From contig WALJ01000008.1 of the NCBI GenBank assembly GCA_015522885.1, positions 1 through 22,114 on the forward strand: a DNA stretch of 22,114 nt, read 5' to 3'. A program made the position numbers and the translations under genes. The notes under the pieces were generated by a model. It did not search any database. It had not been told where the DNA came from and saw only the letters and a program-made list of their open reading frames with translations. Positions 1-6,417 of this stretch are shown here, in pieces. Numbering within the stretch: the stretch's first letter is position 1; each line of letters starts with the position of its first letter. This stretch comes from Thermoplasmata archaeon. GTDB lineage: Archaea; Thermoplasmatota; Thermoplasmata; WALJ01.

Positions 1-933
1 ATGCTTGGGATGGAGACGCCAGACTACTCATATGATTATGAAATGAATGGGAGCGCTCCTCCGATTTACCAGCCGACAGTCTCACATACATTGACATATG
101 AAGATACGGAAATAACAGCGACTCAGACGCTTAATCTCGACCTCAGTATCGATTACAGCCCTCCGGCGGTGTTCATAGACTTCCCTCTAAGCGACGGGAG
201 CGAGTGGAATGTGAGCAGTAATGTGAGCGTTACCGGCACATATTCCGGGACCATAGATGTGAGCGGTCTTCCTCCGATGGTGGAGAGCATGATGACCCTC
301 GGAACAGGACAGAGCTTCCCGATTAAGATAGAGAAGATAAACACCTACAGCCCGTATTTCAATAACGGAGAGATAAACTCGAACGAAGAGACGAATATGG
401 GGCTGAGATGCAATGGGACCATGCAGATAAACGACGAGAACGGGAACCCGATAACGGTTTACAAGATTCAGCAGGTTCCGGATTGCGATTTCTGCACTCC
501 TCCGCAGATTTATCTCCTGTATTCGCCCGACAAAGGATTCATAGCCGGAATATATGCGGAAGCCTCCGAAAACGGTATGATGCCTGCGGCTCCGGGAATG
601 CAGGACTCCGGTATGTATGCGAGTTTCGGTGCCATTGCCTCCTCGATGAGCAATCTGAAGAAGGACAGCACGCTGAGTTATATGGACTACAACGAAGCAA
701 GCAACAAAATAAGTGCCACCGAGCAGGAGATGAAAGGCAGCGCACCGCAGGATTTCTTTGGCAGTCCTCTTTTCTTAATACTCATAGGTACGGCCATTGC
801 AGCTGCGGTTGTAATATCCCTCATTGTACTCAGAAAGAGGAAAAGGCCGCCGCGGACGGAAGCATTCCCACCGGAACAGACAGCGACTTATCCGCAGGAA
901 AACGCAACAGAGGAAGAGACACCTATATTCTGA
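1..933 (+). CDS. C-terminal part of a membrane-anchored surface protein (5' end probably outside the window)
   Basis: The reading frame is open from base 1 to a TGA at 931-933 (310 residues). There is no signal peptide at the apparent N-terminus, although the rest looks extracellular: it is rich in Ser, Thr, Asn and Gly, with many N-x-S/T sequons. I therefore think the true start lies upstream and the ATG at base 1 is internal. Near residues 256-277 there is one strongly hydrophobic segment (FLILIGTAIAAAVVISLIVL), followed at once by RKRKRPPR and a short Glu/Thr/Pro tail. This is the usual topology of an outward-facing archaeal protein with a C-terminal anchor and a small cytoplasmic tail. 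A CDFC pair sits near residues 162-165. I recognise no catalytic domain and do not assign a function. Confidence 0.8.
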   Translation: MLGMETPDYSYDYEMNGSAPPIYQPTVSHTLTYEDTEITATQTLNLDLSIDYSPPAVFIDFPLSDGSEWNVSSNVSVTGTYSGTIDVSGLPPMVESMMTLGTGQSFPIKIEKINTYSPYFNNGEINSNEETNMGLRCNGTMQINDENGNPITVYKIQQVPDCDFCTPPQIYLLYSPDKGFIAGIYAEASENGMMPAAPGMQDSGMYASFGAIASSMSNLKKDSTLSYMDYNEASNKISATEQEMKGSAPQDFFGSPLFLILIGTAIAAAVVISLIVLRKRKRPPRTEAFPPEQTATYPQENATEEETPIF

Positions 934-938
934 AAACC

Positions 939-952
939 CTTTTCATTTTTTA
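939..952 (+). terminator. T-rich termination signal after the surface protein
   Basis: A pyrimidine/T-rich run (CCCTTTTCATTTTTTATA) begins a few bases after the stop codon at 933. Archaeal RNA polymerase commonly terminates at such T tracts without a hairpin. This is inferred from composition and position only. Confidence 0.35.
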
Positions 953-1030
953 TATGGGATTCGGCGCTTTTACAAATGATTTGGCTCTTTTCACAGTTAT
1001 CTTCAAATACTCCGGGAACAATCATCGACC

Positions 1031-1717
1031 ATGACCTCGATAAGAATACTCTACGACAATTACGGATTTGCCAAGGGATACAAATTCGGCTGGGGCTTCT
1101 CCGCATATATAGAACACGGCGGTAAAAAGATTTTGTTTGACTTCGGTGAAAAATGGGATGCCCTGCGGCACAACATGAAGCTTGGGGGAATAAATCCCGG
1201 AGATGTCGATGTTGCGGTACTGTCCCATGACCACTGGGACCACAACGGCGGACTGGAGGGATTTATGAGGGAAAACTCCGAGGCCAGAGTCTATCTGCCC
1301 GCAGGATTCGGAGGCTCCGAGGTCTTCGATGCACCGAGCTGGGAAGGAGCGCTCGGAGGAAGGAAGGTTGATTTCGTAAAAGACGGGCTGAAGATAGCGG
1401 ACGGAGTGTATACCAGCGGAGCGCTCCTCTCTGACATCGGACTGAGAGAGCAGGCTCTGGGAATAAGCACTCAAAAAGGAATTCTGGCTGTGGTGGGCTG
1501 CTCCCATCCGGGTGTCGATAACCTTGTGGAATCCTTGAGAAGTTTCGGCGACATCTACGGAGTCATCGGGGGTTTCCACGGATTTGACAGGCTGGAATAC
1601 CTCAAACAGTTCGAGCTTGTCATTCCGACGCACTGCACCCGGAAAAGGGATGAGATACTGGAACTTTGCGGGAAACATGCGGTCAGGGGCGGAGCGGGAT
1701 TTGAAATGGAGTTCTGA
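1031..1717 (+). CDS. MBL-fold metallo-hydrolase (COG1237-like)
   Basis: This is a 228-residue metallo-beta-lactamase-fold protein. The metal motif HxHxDH is H66-D-H68-W-D70-H71 within SHDHWDHNGGL. Further likely ligands are H159 (GCSHPG), H183 (GGFHGF) and H201 (PTHCT). The GCSHPG and GGFH blocks together are typical of the COG1237 group. In methanogens that group includes the enzyme described as acting in pterin formation (dihydropterin-6-methyl-ribofuranosylaminobenzene phosphate synthase), but members outside methanogens have unproven substrates, so I call only the fold and family. There is no signal peptide, so it should be cytoplasmic. At 228 residues it is somewhat short for the family. 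The 97-bp gap upstream shows no clear Shine-Dalgarno sequence. The stop codon lies 41 bp before atpD, which has its own TATA box. Confidence 0.85.
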   Translation: MTSIRILYDNYGFAKGYKFGWGFSAYIEHGGKKILFDFGEKWDALRHNMKLGGINPGDVDVAVLSHDHWDHNGGLEGFMRENSEARVYLPAGFGGSEVFDAPSWEGALGGRKVDFVKDGLKIADGVYTSGALLSDIGLREQALGISTQKGILAVVGCSHPGVDNLVESLRSFGDIYGVIGGFHGFDRLEYLKQFELVIPTHCTRKRDEILELCGKHAVRGGAGFEMEF

Positions 1718-1729
1718 AAACAGGAAAAC

Positions 1730-1737
1730 TTTATTAC
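1730..1737 (+). promoter_or_regulatory. TATA box for atpD
   Basis: CTTTATTA is centred about 26 nt upstream of the atpD ATG, with purine-rich sequence before it (BRE-like). The spacing predicts transcription starting at or next to the start codon, and no Shine-Dalgarno sequence is visible, which fits a leaderless mRNA. Confidence 0.5.
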
Positions 1738-1758
1738 ACAGCCTGAAATCACGGGACG

Positions 1759-2412
1759 ATGGCAGAGCGCATAGAAGGAGCGAAACCGACCCGGATGGAA
1801 CTTCTTTCCATAAAGAAAAAGAAGATGCTGGCCGAAAAAGGCGACGAGATTCTGACAAAGAAAAGGGATGCCCTTGTTTCGGATTTCTTTGAGATAATCA
1901 AAGAGCGCTCCACGGCCAGGAAAGAGGCCTTCGAAGCGCTTGAAAAAGCGAGAAAATCCCTATTAAAAGCCGAGATGGTCATGGGCACGGATGCTGTGGA
2001 TTCCGTTGCCGAGGGTTCGCCGGAGATAACGGAGATAGATGTGCGGAAGGAGAACATAATGGGTGTCCTCATCCCGAGATTCTCGGTTAAAGATGTGGAA
2101 AAAGAGCCGCACTACGGTCTGGCTCGGACAAGCGCTTTTCTGGATGAAGCGAGAAAGGACGCTTCCGAGGCCCTTAAAAAGATGGTGAAACTCGCAGAGA
2201 TAGAGAGTTCCATAGAAAGGATGGCAAAGGAGATAGAAGGGACGAAGCGCAGGGTGAATGCACTCGAGTACATATTCATACCCAGACTTGAGGCCACCGA
2301 AAAATACATCGGCATGCAGCTCGACGAACACGAAAGAGAGGATTTTTTCCGACGAAAGCGCATTAAGGCTATAATGCAAAAAGAGCTTTCGGAGGAGACT
2401 GCCTCTGCATGA
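1759..2412 (+). CDS. atpD: A-type ATP synthase subunit D
   Basis: The 217-residue product is the central-stalk subunit D of the archaeal A1Ao ATP synthase, which with subunit F forms the rotor shaft inside the A3B3 head. The family's conserved ends are both present: the N-terminal KPTRMELLSIKKKKMLAEKG block (residues 10-29) followed by KKRDAL, and the C-terminal RRVNALEYIFIPRLEAT...EREDFFRRKRIK block. Both are long antiparallel helices in known structures. Length is normal. In many archaea atpD closes a long atp operon. Here the preceding gene is an unrelated MBL hydrolase and the following genes are small zinc proteins, and a TATA box lies just upstream, so it appears to be transcribed on its own. 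I consider the assignment very secure. Confidence 0.95.
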   Translation: MAERIEGAKPTRMELLSIKKKKMLAEKGDEILTKKRDALVSDFFEIIKERSTARKEAFEALEKARKSLLKAEMVMGTDAVDSVAEGSPEITEIDVRKENIMGVLIPRFSVKDVEKEPHYGLARTSAFLDEARKDASEALKKMVKLAEIESSIERMAKEIEGTKRRVNALEYIFIPRLEATEKYIGMQLDEHEREDFFRRKRIKAIMQKELSEETASA

Positions 2413-2481
2413 TTTGTCGGGGAAAATCCTGTGAGCCGCCACATCGTGCGGTCTGAAACTTATCCCTAACTATAATCGCTA

Positions 2482-2491
2482 CCTATTAATA
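2482..2491 (+). promoter_or_regulatory. TATA-like element upstream of the small zinc-protein pair
   Basis: CCTATTAATA lies about 35 nt upstream of the ATG at 2521, which predicts a leader of roughly ten nucleotides. It is the best TATA candidate in the 108-bp gap after atpD. Assignment is by position only. Confidence 0.35.
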
Positions 2492-2520
2492 CCCATATGT
2501 GATAAGGGAATGCGATATTC

Positions 2521-2781
2521 ATGATATTCAAGAAGAAAAAGGATGAGCCGGAGCCAGAAGAAGAGCCAGAACCCGCCGCTCTCAAAAAGGAAAAGGTGAA
2601 GACGTGCGATGTGAGCGGCTGTTCGGAACCCTCCGTGAGAACGGTTTCCGGAGAGAAGGCAAGAGGTGCCGGGCTGAGCGTCTCCAAGAATCTGAGAAAG
2701 GTTCATCTCTGCAAAAAACACTATAAAGAGTACAAAAAGGCCACTAAAAAAGACAGGGAATTAGAGAGGCTGGGGTGGTGA
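2521..2781 (+). CDS. Small putative zinc-binding protein (CX4C...CX2H)
   Basis: This is an 86-residue basic protein. Residues 1-25 form a charged, low-complexity lead (KKKKDEPEPEEEPEPAA). A compact C/H module follows: C29-x4-C34 (CDVSGC) and C64-x2-H67 (LCKKHYKEYKK), together likely to hold one zinc ion. The C-terminus is rich in Lys and Glu and helical. I recall similar modules in small conserved archaeal proteins but cannot name a characterised family. It is followed after 16 bp by another small Cys-rich protein on the same strand, probably in the same transcript. Nucleic-acid or ribosome binding is plausible from the charge and zinc knuckle, but that is inference. Confidence 0.75.
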   Translation: MIFKKKKDEPEPEEEPEPAALKKEKVKTCDVSGCSEPSVRTVSGEKARGAGLSVSKNLRKVHLCKKHYKEYKKATKKDRELERLGW

Positions 2782-2797
2782 ACTGGAAGAAGAAACT

Positions 2798-3094
2798 GTG
2801 AAAGAGGACAGAGAAGGACAAAGAAGAGCGCTCCTCGAGAGCATAATAGAGAGCAGGAAGATGGAAGCGTATGTGGAGCACAAAACGAAAGAGATGCATG
2901 TATGCTTCATGTGCGGCGGCATATTCTACAAAAAACCCGGTAAAGAGATTGGGAACAAATGGATATGCATAGACTGTCTGCGCTCCCTGAAAGAGATAAT
3001 AGACGGCCTCGACCAGTGGGAAGCGGAGATAACCATTGAAAAGGAGTTCAACGAGCGCTACGAGAATGCACTCAAAGGCGCTCACGAACCGTGA
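2798..3094 (+). CDS. Small zinc-ribbon protein (CxxC...CxxC), GTG start
   Basis: This is a 98-residue protein with a classic two-knuckle zinc ribbon: C36-FM-C39 and C57-ID-C60. It is flanked by helical, charged segments with no membrane segment. The only plausible start in frame is the GTG at 2798, because a stop at 2762-2764 closes the frame upstream and no ATG lies between. A GGTGGTGA sequence at 2774-2781, overlapping the upstream gene's stop, is the best Shine-Dalgarno candidate, although its spacing is long. Gene order suggests co-transcription with the 86-residue zinc protein. Its 3' end overlaps the convergent PLD gene by 13 bp. Function is unknown. Confidence 0.75.
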   Translation: MKEDREGQRRALLESIIESRKMEAYVEHKTKEMHVCFMCGGIFYKKPGKEIGNKWICIDCLRSLKEIIDGLDQWEAEITIEKEFNERYENALKGAHEP

Positions 3095-5703
3095 TTTTTT
3101 CCTTTTTCCTTTCTTCCGGATATCCTTATGGCAGAAACGAGCACCGCAACCGCCGGAAGGAGGAGAAGATACTCCCACAGTGCGATACTGCCAGCGCTCT
3201 TTGCAGGTGCTTGCGGCTCATTCTTAGGTGGTATGGTGTCTCTTGTTGAGTCCTCGGCACTATCATCCACGGAAGGTAGTACTTCAGAGATTTCGTTCCA
3301 AACTTTTTGCTCCGTAGCATTCTCTTTCACATCTTCTGGAAGGACCGCGAGCTTTATTGATGTCTCGTTTGAGTTCCCTTCCTTATCGTAGACCGCGAGG
3401 GTCAGCATATGTTCCCCGGGAGCCGTGAAATTCAGTCTTATGGAGGAATTGACGGATATGTTCGAATCATCGAGAAACCATTGATAGGCCGATATTCCGC
3501 TGTCATCGTATGAAGATGATGCGCTGAAAACGGAAGAGACATTGACCTGAATATCCCTCTCTCCCTCTATAACGGCAACAGGCGGGTTGAAATCGGATCT
3601 CCAGTCCTCAAGGAAGAGAGAGTTGAAATATTCTCCAACCTGCTTGTTTTCCACCATTACCGCCATCTCCCTGTTGTTTGTGAATGAGTTCTGACCCCAG
3701 TTAAAGCTCGATATGAGTGTTGTTCTGCCGTCGATTATCATCCCCTTGTTGTGGACTTTAACAAGGTCGTGAGCGCTCAAATCTATGAGCCTTGCCTGAA
3801 TGTTCACGGAGTTCTCGGCTCCGAAGGAATTCAGATATTCCGCAAGCTCGTCGTTATCATCGTTTCCATCCGTGTTGTAGTAAAAAGAGTCCAAGAGGAC
3901 CTTCACTTCACACCCCCTCAGAGAGGCATTGAAAAGAGCGGATATCAGCGGACTCTGGACCGACTCATCACCGTATCTCCACCGGGGTGTGATGTAGAAC
4001 TGCTCCACATAAACAGAGCTATCTGCGGAATTTATGGCACCTATTATCTCGTCCAGTCCGCTTTCCGGCCCGGGAAGCAGAGTTATGTTGAAAGTTCCGT
4101 TGAGATTTACGGGTTCGAAAGATGTATCGGGAAAAGGTTTCCACTGGATATTCGGATCTTTCAGGTTCAGGGCATCGAACTTAACGATATCCGAGAAATT
4201 CAGATTAGAATCCTCGAAAAATATCCTCCTCATATAGCGAGCAGCGCTCTCATTCCTGATGACAATGCCCCATCCTCTGTTTCCGCTCTTTCCGTCCGTT
4301 TTCATGGCTTCACCGTTAAAGTTCTCCGAATCTATGAAAAGGGTTCTGGAATCGACAATCATGTACTTCGCATGGTCGTAATTGTATCTCTGGAATCGCC
4401 CCGCACTCGCATTGCTCACCTCCAGCCTTATGTCCGCACCAGCGCTCCAGAGCGTCCGCAGGACCTTGGTCTCGGCGTCGGAAATCCCTCCGACAGGATT
4501 TCCTTCCACAAGAATTCTTACCCTGACACCCCGGGCAATCGCTCCGAGGAGTTCCTGTGCTATCTCCTGACTTCTGAACTCATAGACATTTATGATTATC
4601 TCCTTTTCAGCCCTTTCGATCTCGTTTTTGACGGCTTTAAGAGACGATTCCGGGGCTGTGAACACGGACACGGAGCCGTTGAAGGAAAGAGTCAGAGGCG
4701 AAAAAGAGGAGCGCCCTATCTTCTGTGCCTTCCATCCGTCTTCGTAGCGATAGATTTCACCCTTTTTCGGCGCCTGCAGTTCGCTTCCGTCTCCATAGGA
4801 AACAGAGAAAAGAGTAGCACCCGAGGGTTTGCACATCATGATCTCGTCGCCGGAATTGGCAAATCTCGGGTATGAGGACGGGGTATAGCAGTCGTCGTAG
4901 CTGATATCTGCTGGGAAGCCCATTTCCCCGAAAAATCCGCTTCCGTTCTGTGTCAGATAGATGCTCGAATTCGCTTTGACGACGGTTTCCGAAGGAAAAT
5001 AGGCATATCCTTCGCCGTCTGTTATGTAACAGCCGGAGATGTCTATGGAAGAATTCGAGGGATTGCTTATCTCCACGAACTCGTCGGATGCTCTGGCATA
5101 GGGATAGAAAGAGCGTACGACCGCTCCTTCTCCGGCGTCGGCATCGGGATTTTCCTTCCCGGGCGTGGGCATTGCGGAGAACCATGCACCCGTGTCAGAG
5201 GAGCGGGCAAGGGACAGCCCGGAGACTGCACTCATGCTTTCATCCCATTCGATTCCCTCGGGTGGCTGGTCGACCATGCTTCCGTTTCCGTATGCCATGT
5301 AATCGACCGGATTTCCGCTGCCATCCAGCAGCAGAACATCGTCGCCTCCGTTGTTCAGCATGGAGCTGGTTTTCCACATATAGAGATGAATCGTACCGTT
5401 CTCGGTTAAGTTCTCACCAGCACCCACATGAGCGACGAGCCTCTCTCCGGGTTGAAGTGTAATATCTGGAAAAATGAGGTCTGGGGGCCCGTCCTGGTCT
5501 GTAAGTGACCAATTGAGAAGATTTGCCGGTGTGTCTCCCATATTTATCAATTCTATGAACTCGCCCTCGATGTCCGAGCCCGCAGGGTCCGGGAGCACTT
5601 CCACTATTTCAACCGAGTATTCCGCCGTATCCGCATTTGCACTCCCCATAAATGACGGGAGGATTATTGCAGACGCCAGAAGCAGGGACAGTATCCATCT
5701 CAT
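3082..5703 (-). CDS. Exported membrane-anchored protein: two lamin-tail domains, two PLD domains, PKD domain
   Basis: The 873-residue product opens with a signal peptide (about 1-24, cleavage plausible after SANA). Residues 27-140 and 195-305 are lamin-tail domains (IVEVLPDP...EFIELINMG; DEFVEISNPS...). Residues 345-500 and 540-700 are two phospholipase-D superfamily domains, each with a full HxK(x)4D motif: H444-A-K446...D451 and H651-N-K653...D658. A PKD/Ig-like domain follows (about 706-790), then an acidic linker, one membrane segment (about 842-860) and a basic tail. Many N-x-S/T sequons support extracellular exposure. Two HKD motifs form one active site in this superfamily, so hydrolysis of a phosphodiester (DNA or lipid) outside the cell is expected; the substrate is not evident. 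Lamin-tail domains recur on secreted nucleases, which makes an extracellular nuclease a reasonable guess. Confidence 0.9.
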   Translation of the reverse strand: MRWILSLLLASAIILPSFMGSANADTAEYSVEIVEVLPDPAGSDIEGEFIELINMGDTPANLLNWSLTDQDGPPDLIFPDITLQPGERLVAHVGAGENLTENGTIHLYMWKTSSMLNNGGDDVLLLDGSGNPVDYMAYGNGSMVDQPPEGIEWDESMSAVSGLSLARSSDTGAWFSAMPTPGKENPDADAGEGAVVRSFYPYARASDEFVEISNPSNSSIDISGCYITDGEGYAYFPSETVVKANSSIYLTQNGSGFFGEMGFPADISYDDCYTPSSYPRFANSGDEIMMCKPSGATLFSVSYGDGSELQAPKKGEIYRYEDGWKAQKIGRSSFSPLTLSFNGSVSVFTAPESSLKAVKNEIERAEKEIIINVYEFRSQEIAQELLGAIARGVRVRILVEGNPVGGISDAETKVLRTLWSAGADIRLEVSNASAGRFQRYNYDHAKYMIVDSRTLFIDSENFNGEAMKTDGKSGNRGWGIVIRNESAARYMRRIFFEDSNLNFSDIVKFDALNLKDPNIQWKPFPDTSFEPVNLNGTFNITLLPGPESGLDEIIGAINSADSSVYVEQFYITPRWRYGDESVQSPLISALFNASLRGCEVKVLLDSFYYNTDGNDDNDELAEYLNSFGAENSVNIQARLIDLSAHDLVKVHNKGMIIDGRTTLISSFNWGQNSFTNNREMAVMVENKQVGEYFNSLFLEDWRSDFNPPVAVIEGERDIQVNVSSVFSASSSYDDSGISAYQWFLDDSNISVNSSIRLNFTAPGEHMLTLAVYDKEGNSNETSIKLAVLPEDVKENATEQKVWNEISEVLPSVDDSAEDSTRDTIPPKNEPQAPAKSAGSIALWEYLLLLPAVAVLVSAIRISGRKEKGKNHGS
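3095..3110 (+). terminator. T/C-rich terminator inside the 3' end of the opposing gene
   Basis: Directly after the stop of the zinc-ribbon gene comes a dense pyrimidine stretch (TTTTTTCCTTTTTCCTTTC). It is a good archaeal termination tract for plus-strand transcription, but it lies within the last codons of the minus-strand PLD gene, where it encodes a Lys/Glu/Gly-rich cytoplasmic tail. The dual use is notable, and the call is by composition. Confidence 0.4.
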
Positions 5704-5722
5704 GGATGGGTCTTATAGGGCC

Positions 5723-5732
5723 CTATTTAAAA
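5723..5732 (-). promoter_or_regulatory. TATA box for the PLD surface protein
   Basis: Read on the minus strand, TTTTAAATAGGG is centred about 25 nt before the ATG at 5703. No Shine-Dalgarno sequence precedes the ATG, so the transcript is probably leaderless. Confidence 0.5.
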
Positions 5733-5860
5733 GAAAAGCTGTTTCATGTAACAGAGGTAACAGCAGAAGACAGTATCTCCGAAAGGCATTCCGATGATTC
5801 GAATCTCTGATTTTCGGGTGAATTAAGGGCTTTTAGGGCAGTAACAGAGGCGAGTGAAAG

Positions 5861-5870
5861 GTTTATATAC
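5861..5870 (+). promoter_or_regulatory. Strong TATA box for the DUF2080 gene
   Basis: GTTTATATAC, preceded by purine-rich CGAGTGAAAG (BRE-like), lies 24-28 nt before the ATG at 5894. It matches the archaeal TATA consensus better than most promoters in the window and predicts initiation at or very near the ATG. Confidence 0.6.
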
Positions 5871-5873
5871 TAT

Positions 5874-5892
5874 GGATATCCTATAGATATCC
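5874..5892. promoter_or_regulatory. Dyad operator overlapping the predicted DUF2080 transcription start
   Basis: GGATATC (5874-5880) and GATATCC (5886-5892) are perfect inverted 7-mers separated by CTATA. The dyad fills the space between the TATA box and the ATG, where a bound repressor would block the polymerase. The downstream protein has an AbrB/MazE-like sequence pattern, so autoregulation is a natural inference. Confidence 0.45.
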
Positions 5893-5893
5893 C

Positions 5894-6046
5894 ATGAAGA
5901 AAGTACCGGTATCTCTGCGGACGCATTTCGAGATTGATGGCATCTATGCGGTAATAGAGCGCAAGGTGACAAAATTCGGGAATAGTGCGAAAGTTGACTG
6001 CCCCAAGGAATATCTCGGGCGAAAGGTGTACTTAGTGATCGTATGA
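5894..6046 (+). CDS. DUF2080-family transposon-associated protein
   Basis: A 50-residue protein encoded next to the transposase. Its second half (residues 24-50), KVTKFGNSAKVDCPKEYLG followed by RKVYLVIV, matches the small archaeal DUF2080 proteins found beside insertion-sequence transposases, and resembles the swapped-hairpin AbrB/MazE DNA-binding pattern (FGNSAxVxxPK). The ATG at 5894 follows a strong TATA box and a dyad, so the start is well supported. The family is not functionally characterised; a DNA-binding regulator or transposition accessory factor is inferred. Unusually, it is separated from the transposase by 356 bp of palindromes and hairpins, whereas such genes usually sit directly next to each other. 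Whether the two genes belong to one element is therefore uncertain. Confidence 0.8.
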   Translation: MKKVPVSLRTHFEIDGIYAVIERKVTKFGNSAKVDCPKEYLGRKVYLVIV

Positions 6047-6115
6047 GTGTGAACCGAGACAGAATATTCAGAACAGTAACCACCCTTGACACATTTGCCA
6101 ACCACTGTCTGAATT

Positions 6116-6158
6116 TATAGTCGCCGATCTGACTTTATTAACTTATATCTTTGATAGA
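6116..6158 (+). repeat. 43-bp palindrome-like repeat, type 1, copy 1
   Basis: It begins TATAGTCGCCGAT and is closely matched by 13810-13852: 19 of the first 21 bases agree up to and including ACTTT, followed by TTAACTTAT in both. The 3' arm is a degraded complement of the 5' arm. It shares the TATAGTC arm with the 47-bp type 2 palindromes and, as at 13810, lies upstream of one in the same orientation. Confidence 0.6.
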
Positions 6159-6179
6159 CAGCTTTCCTCCGGTCGCTTC

Positions 6180-6361
6180 GCCTTCTTTCAGAGGGCTAGA
6201 CGAGGAGCGACAGCTCCGAGCAGACCTTCCTTGTGGAAGGACGTGGGAGGAACGACAGTTCCGAGTTTGCCTTCCGTGAGGAGGGCTTTACAAGAAACGA
6301 TAGTTTCGAGCTTTACTCCTGACAAGGAGTAATGGTCAGGAGAATTCTTCCATAATTCTCC
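6180..6361. repeat. Array of hairpins with a 45-nt period and compensatory stem changes
   Basis: Two hairpin types alternate. Type a: GGAGC-GACA-GCTCC at 6204, GGAAC-GACA-GTTCC at 6249, GAAAC-GATA-GTTTC at 6294, and GGAGAATT/AATTCTCC at 6339, at exact 45-nt intervals. The first three keep a GAYA loop and a trailing CGAG while both stem strands change together. Type b: GCCTTC/GAGGGC at 6180, CCTTCC/GGAAGG at 6225, GCCTTC/GAGGGC at 6269 and TTACTCC/GGAGTAA at 6313, again 44-45 nt apart. Paired changes indicate that the folded structure is what is conserved, in RNA or single-stranded DNA. The array lies between two palindromes upstream of the transposase. A period of 45 is divisible by three, so decayed 15-residue coding repeats are an alternative, but all three plus frames and the minus frame contain stops. 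I know of no described element with this layout. Confidence 0.7.
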
Positions 6362-6370
6362 TTCGTGACT

Positions 6371-6417
6371 ACCAGTCGGAGACTTCATTAGTTTGGAAGC
6401 TTATGTCTCTGACTATA
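6371..6417 (+). repeat. 47-bp palindromic repeat, type 2, copy 1 (contains the transposase start)
   Basis: The left arm, ACCAGTCGGAGACTT, is partly degraded. The spacer contains CATTAGTTTGGAAGCTT, and the right arm is ATGTCTCTGACTATA. The ATG that opens the right arm is the transposase start codon. Other copies, all exactly 47 bp, are at 9076-9122 (reverse), 13877-13923 and 16888-16934 (reverse). Confidence 0.7.

Noticed and set aside
3751..4875. A 374-codon plus-strand frame.
   Set aside because: It lies wholly antisense to the PLD protein, whose domains and motifs are unambiguous.
5788..5820. tRNA-like segment around GATTCGAATC.
   Set aside because: Only a T-loop-like palindrome is present; no acceptor, D or anticodon arms can be folded around it on either strand.
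6180..6361. CRISPR array.
   Set aside because: The units differ throughout and contain no constant repeat alternating with unique spacers; no cas genes are present.
6188..6388. A minus-strand frame of 66 codons with 15-residue internal repeats across the hairpin array.
   Set aside because: The repeat follows automatically from the 45-nt period. The other frames show the same periodicity, the next unit is cut by a stop, and the symmetrical stem changes fit structure better than coding.
6116..6417. Integron attC sites.
   Set aside because: The palindromes lack the paired core-site motifs and extrahelical-base layout of attC, and no tyrosine-recombinase integrase is in the window.
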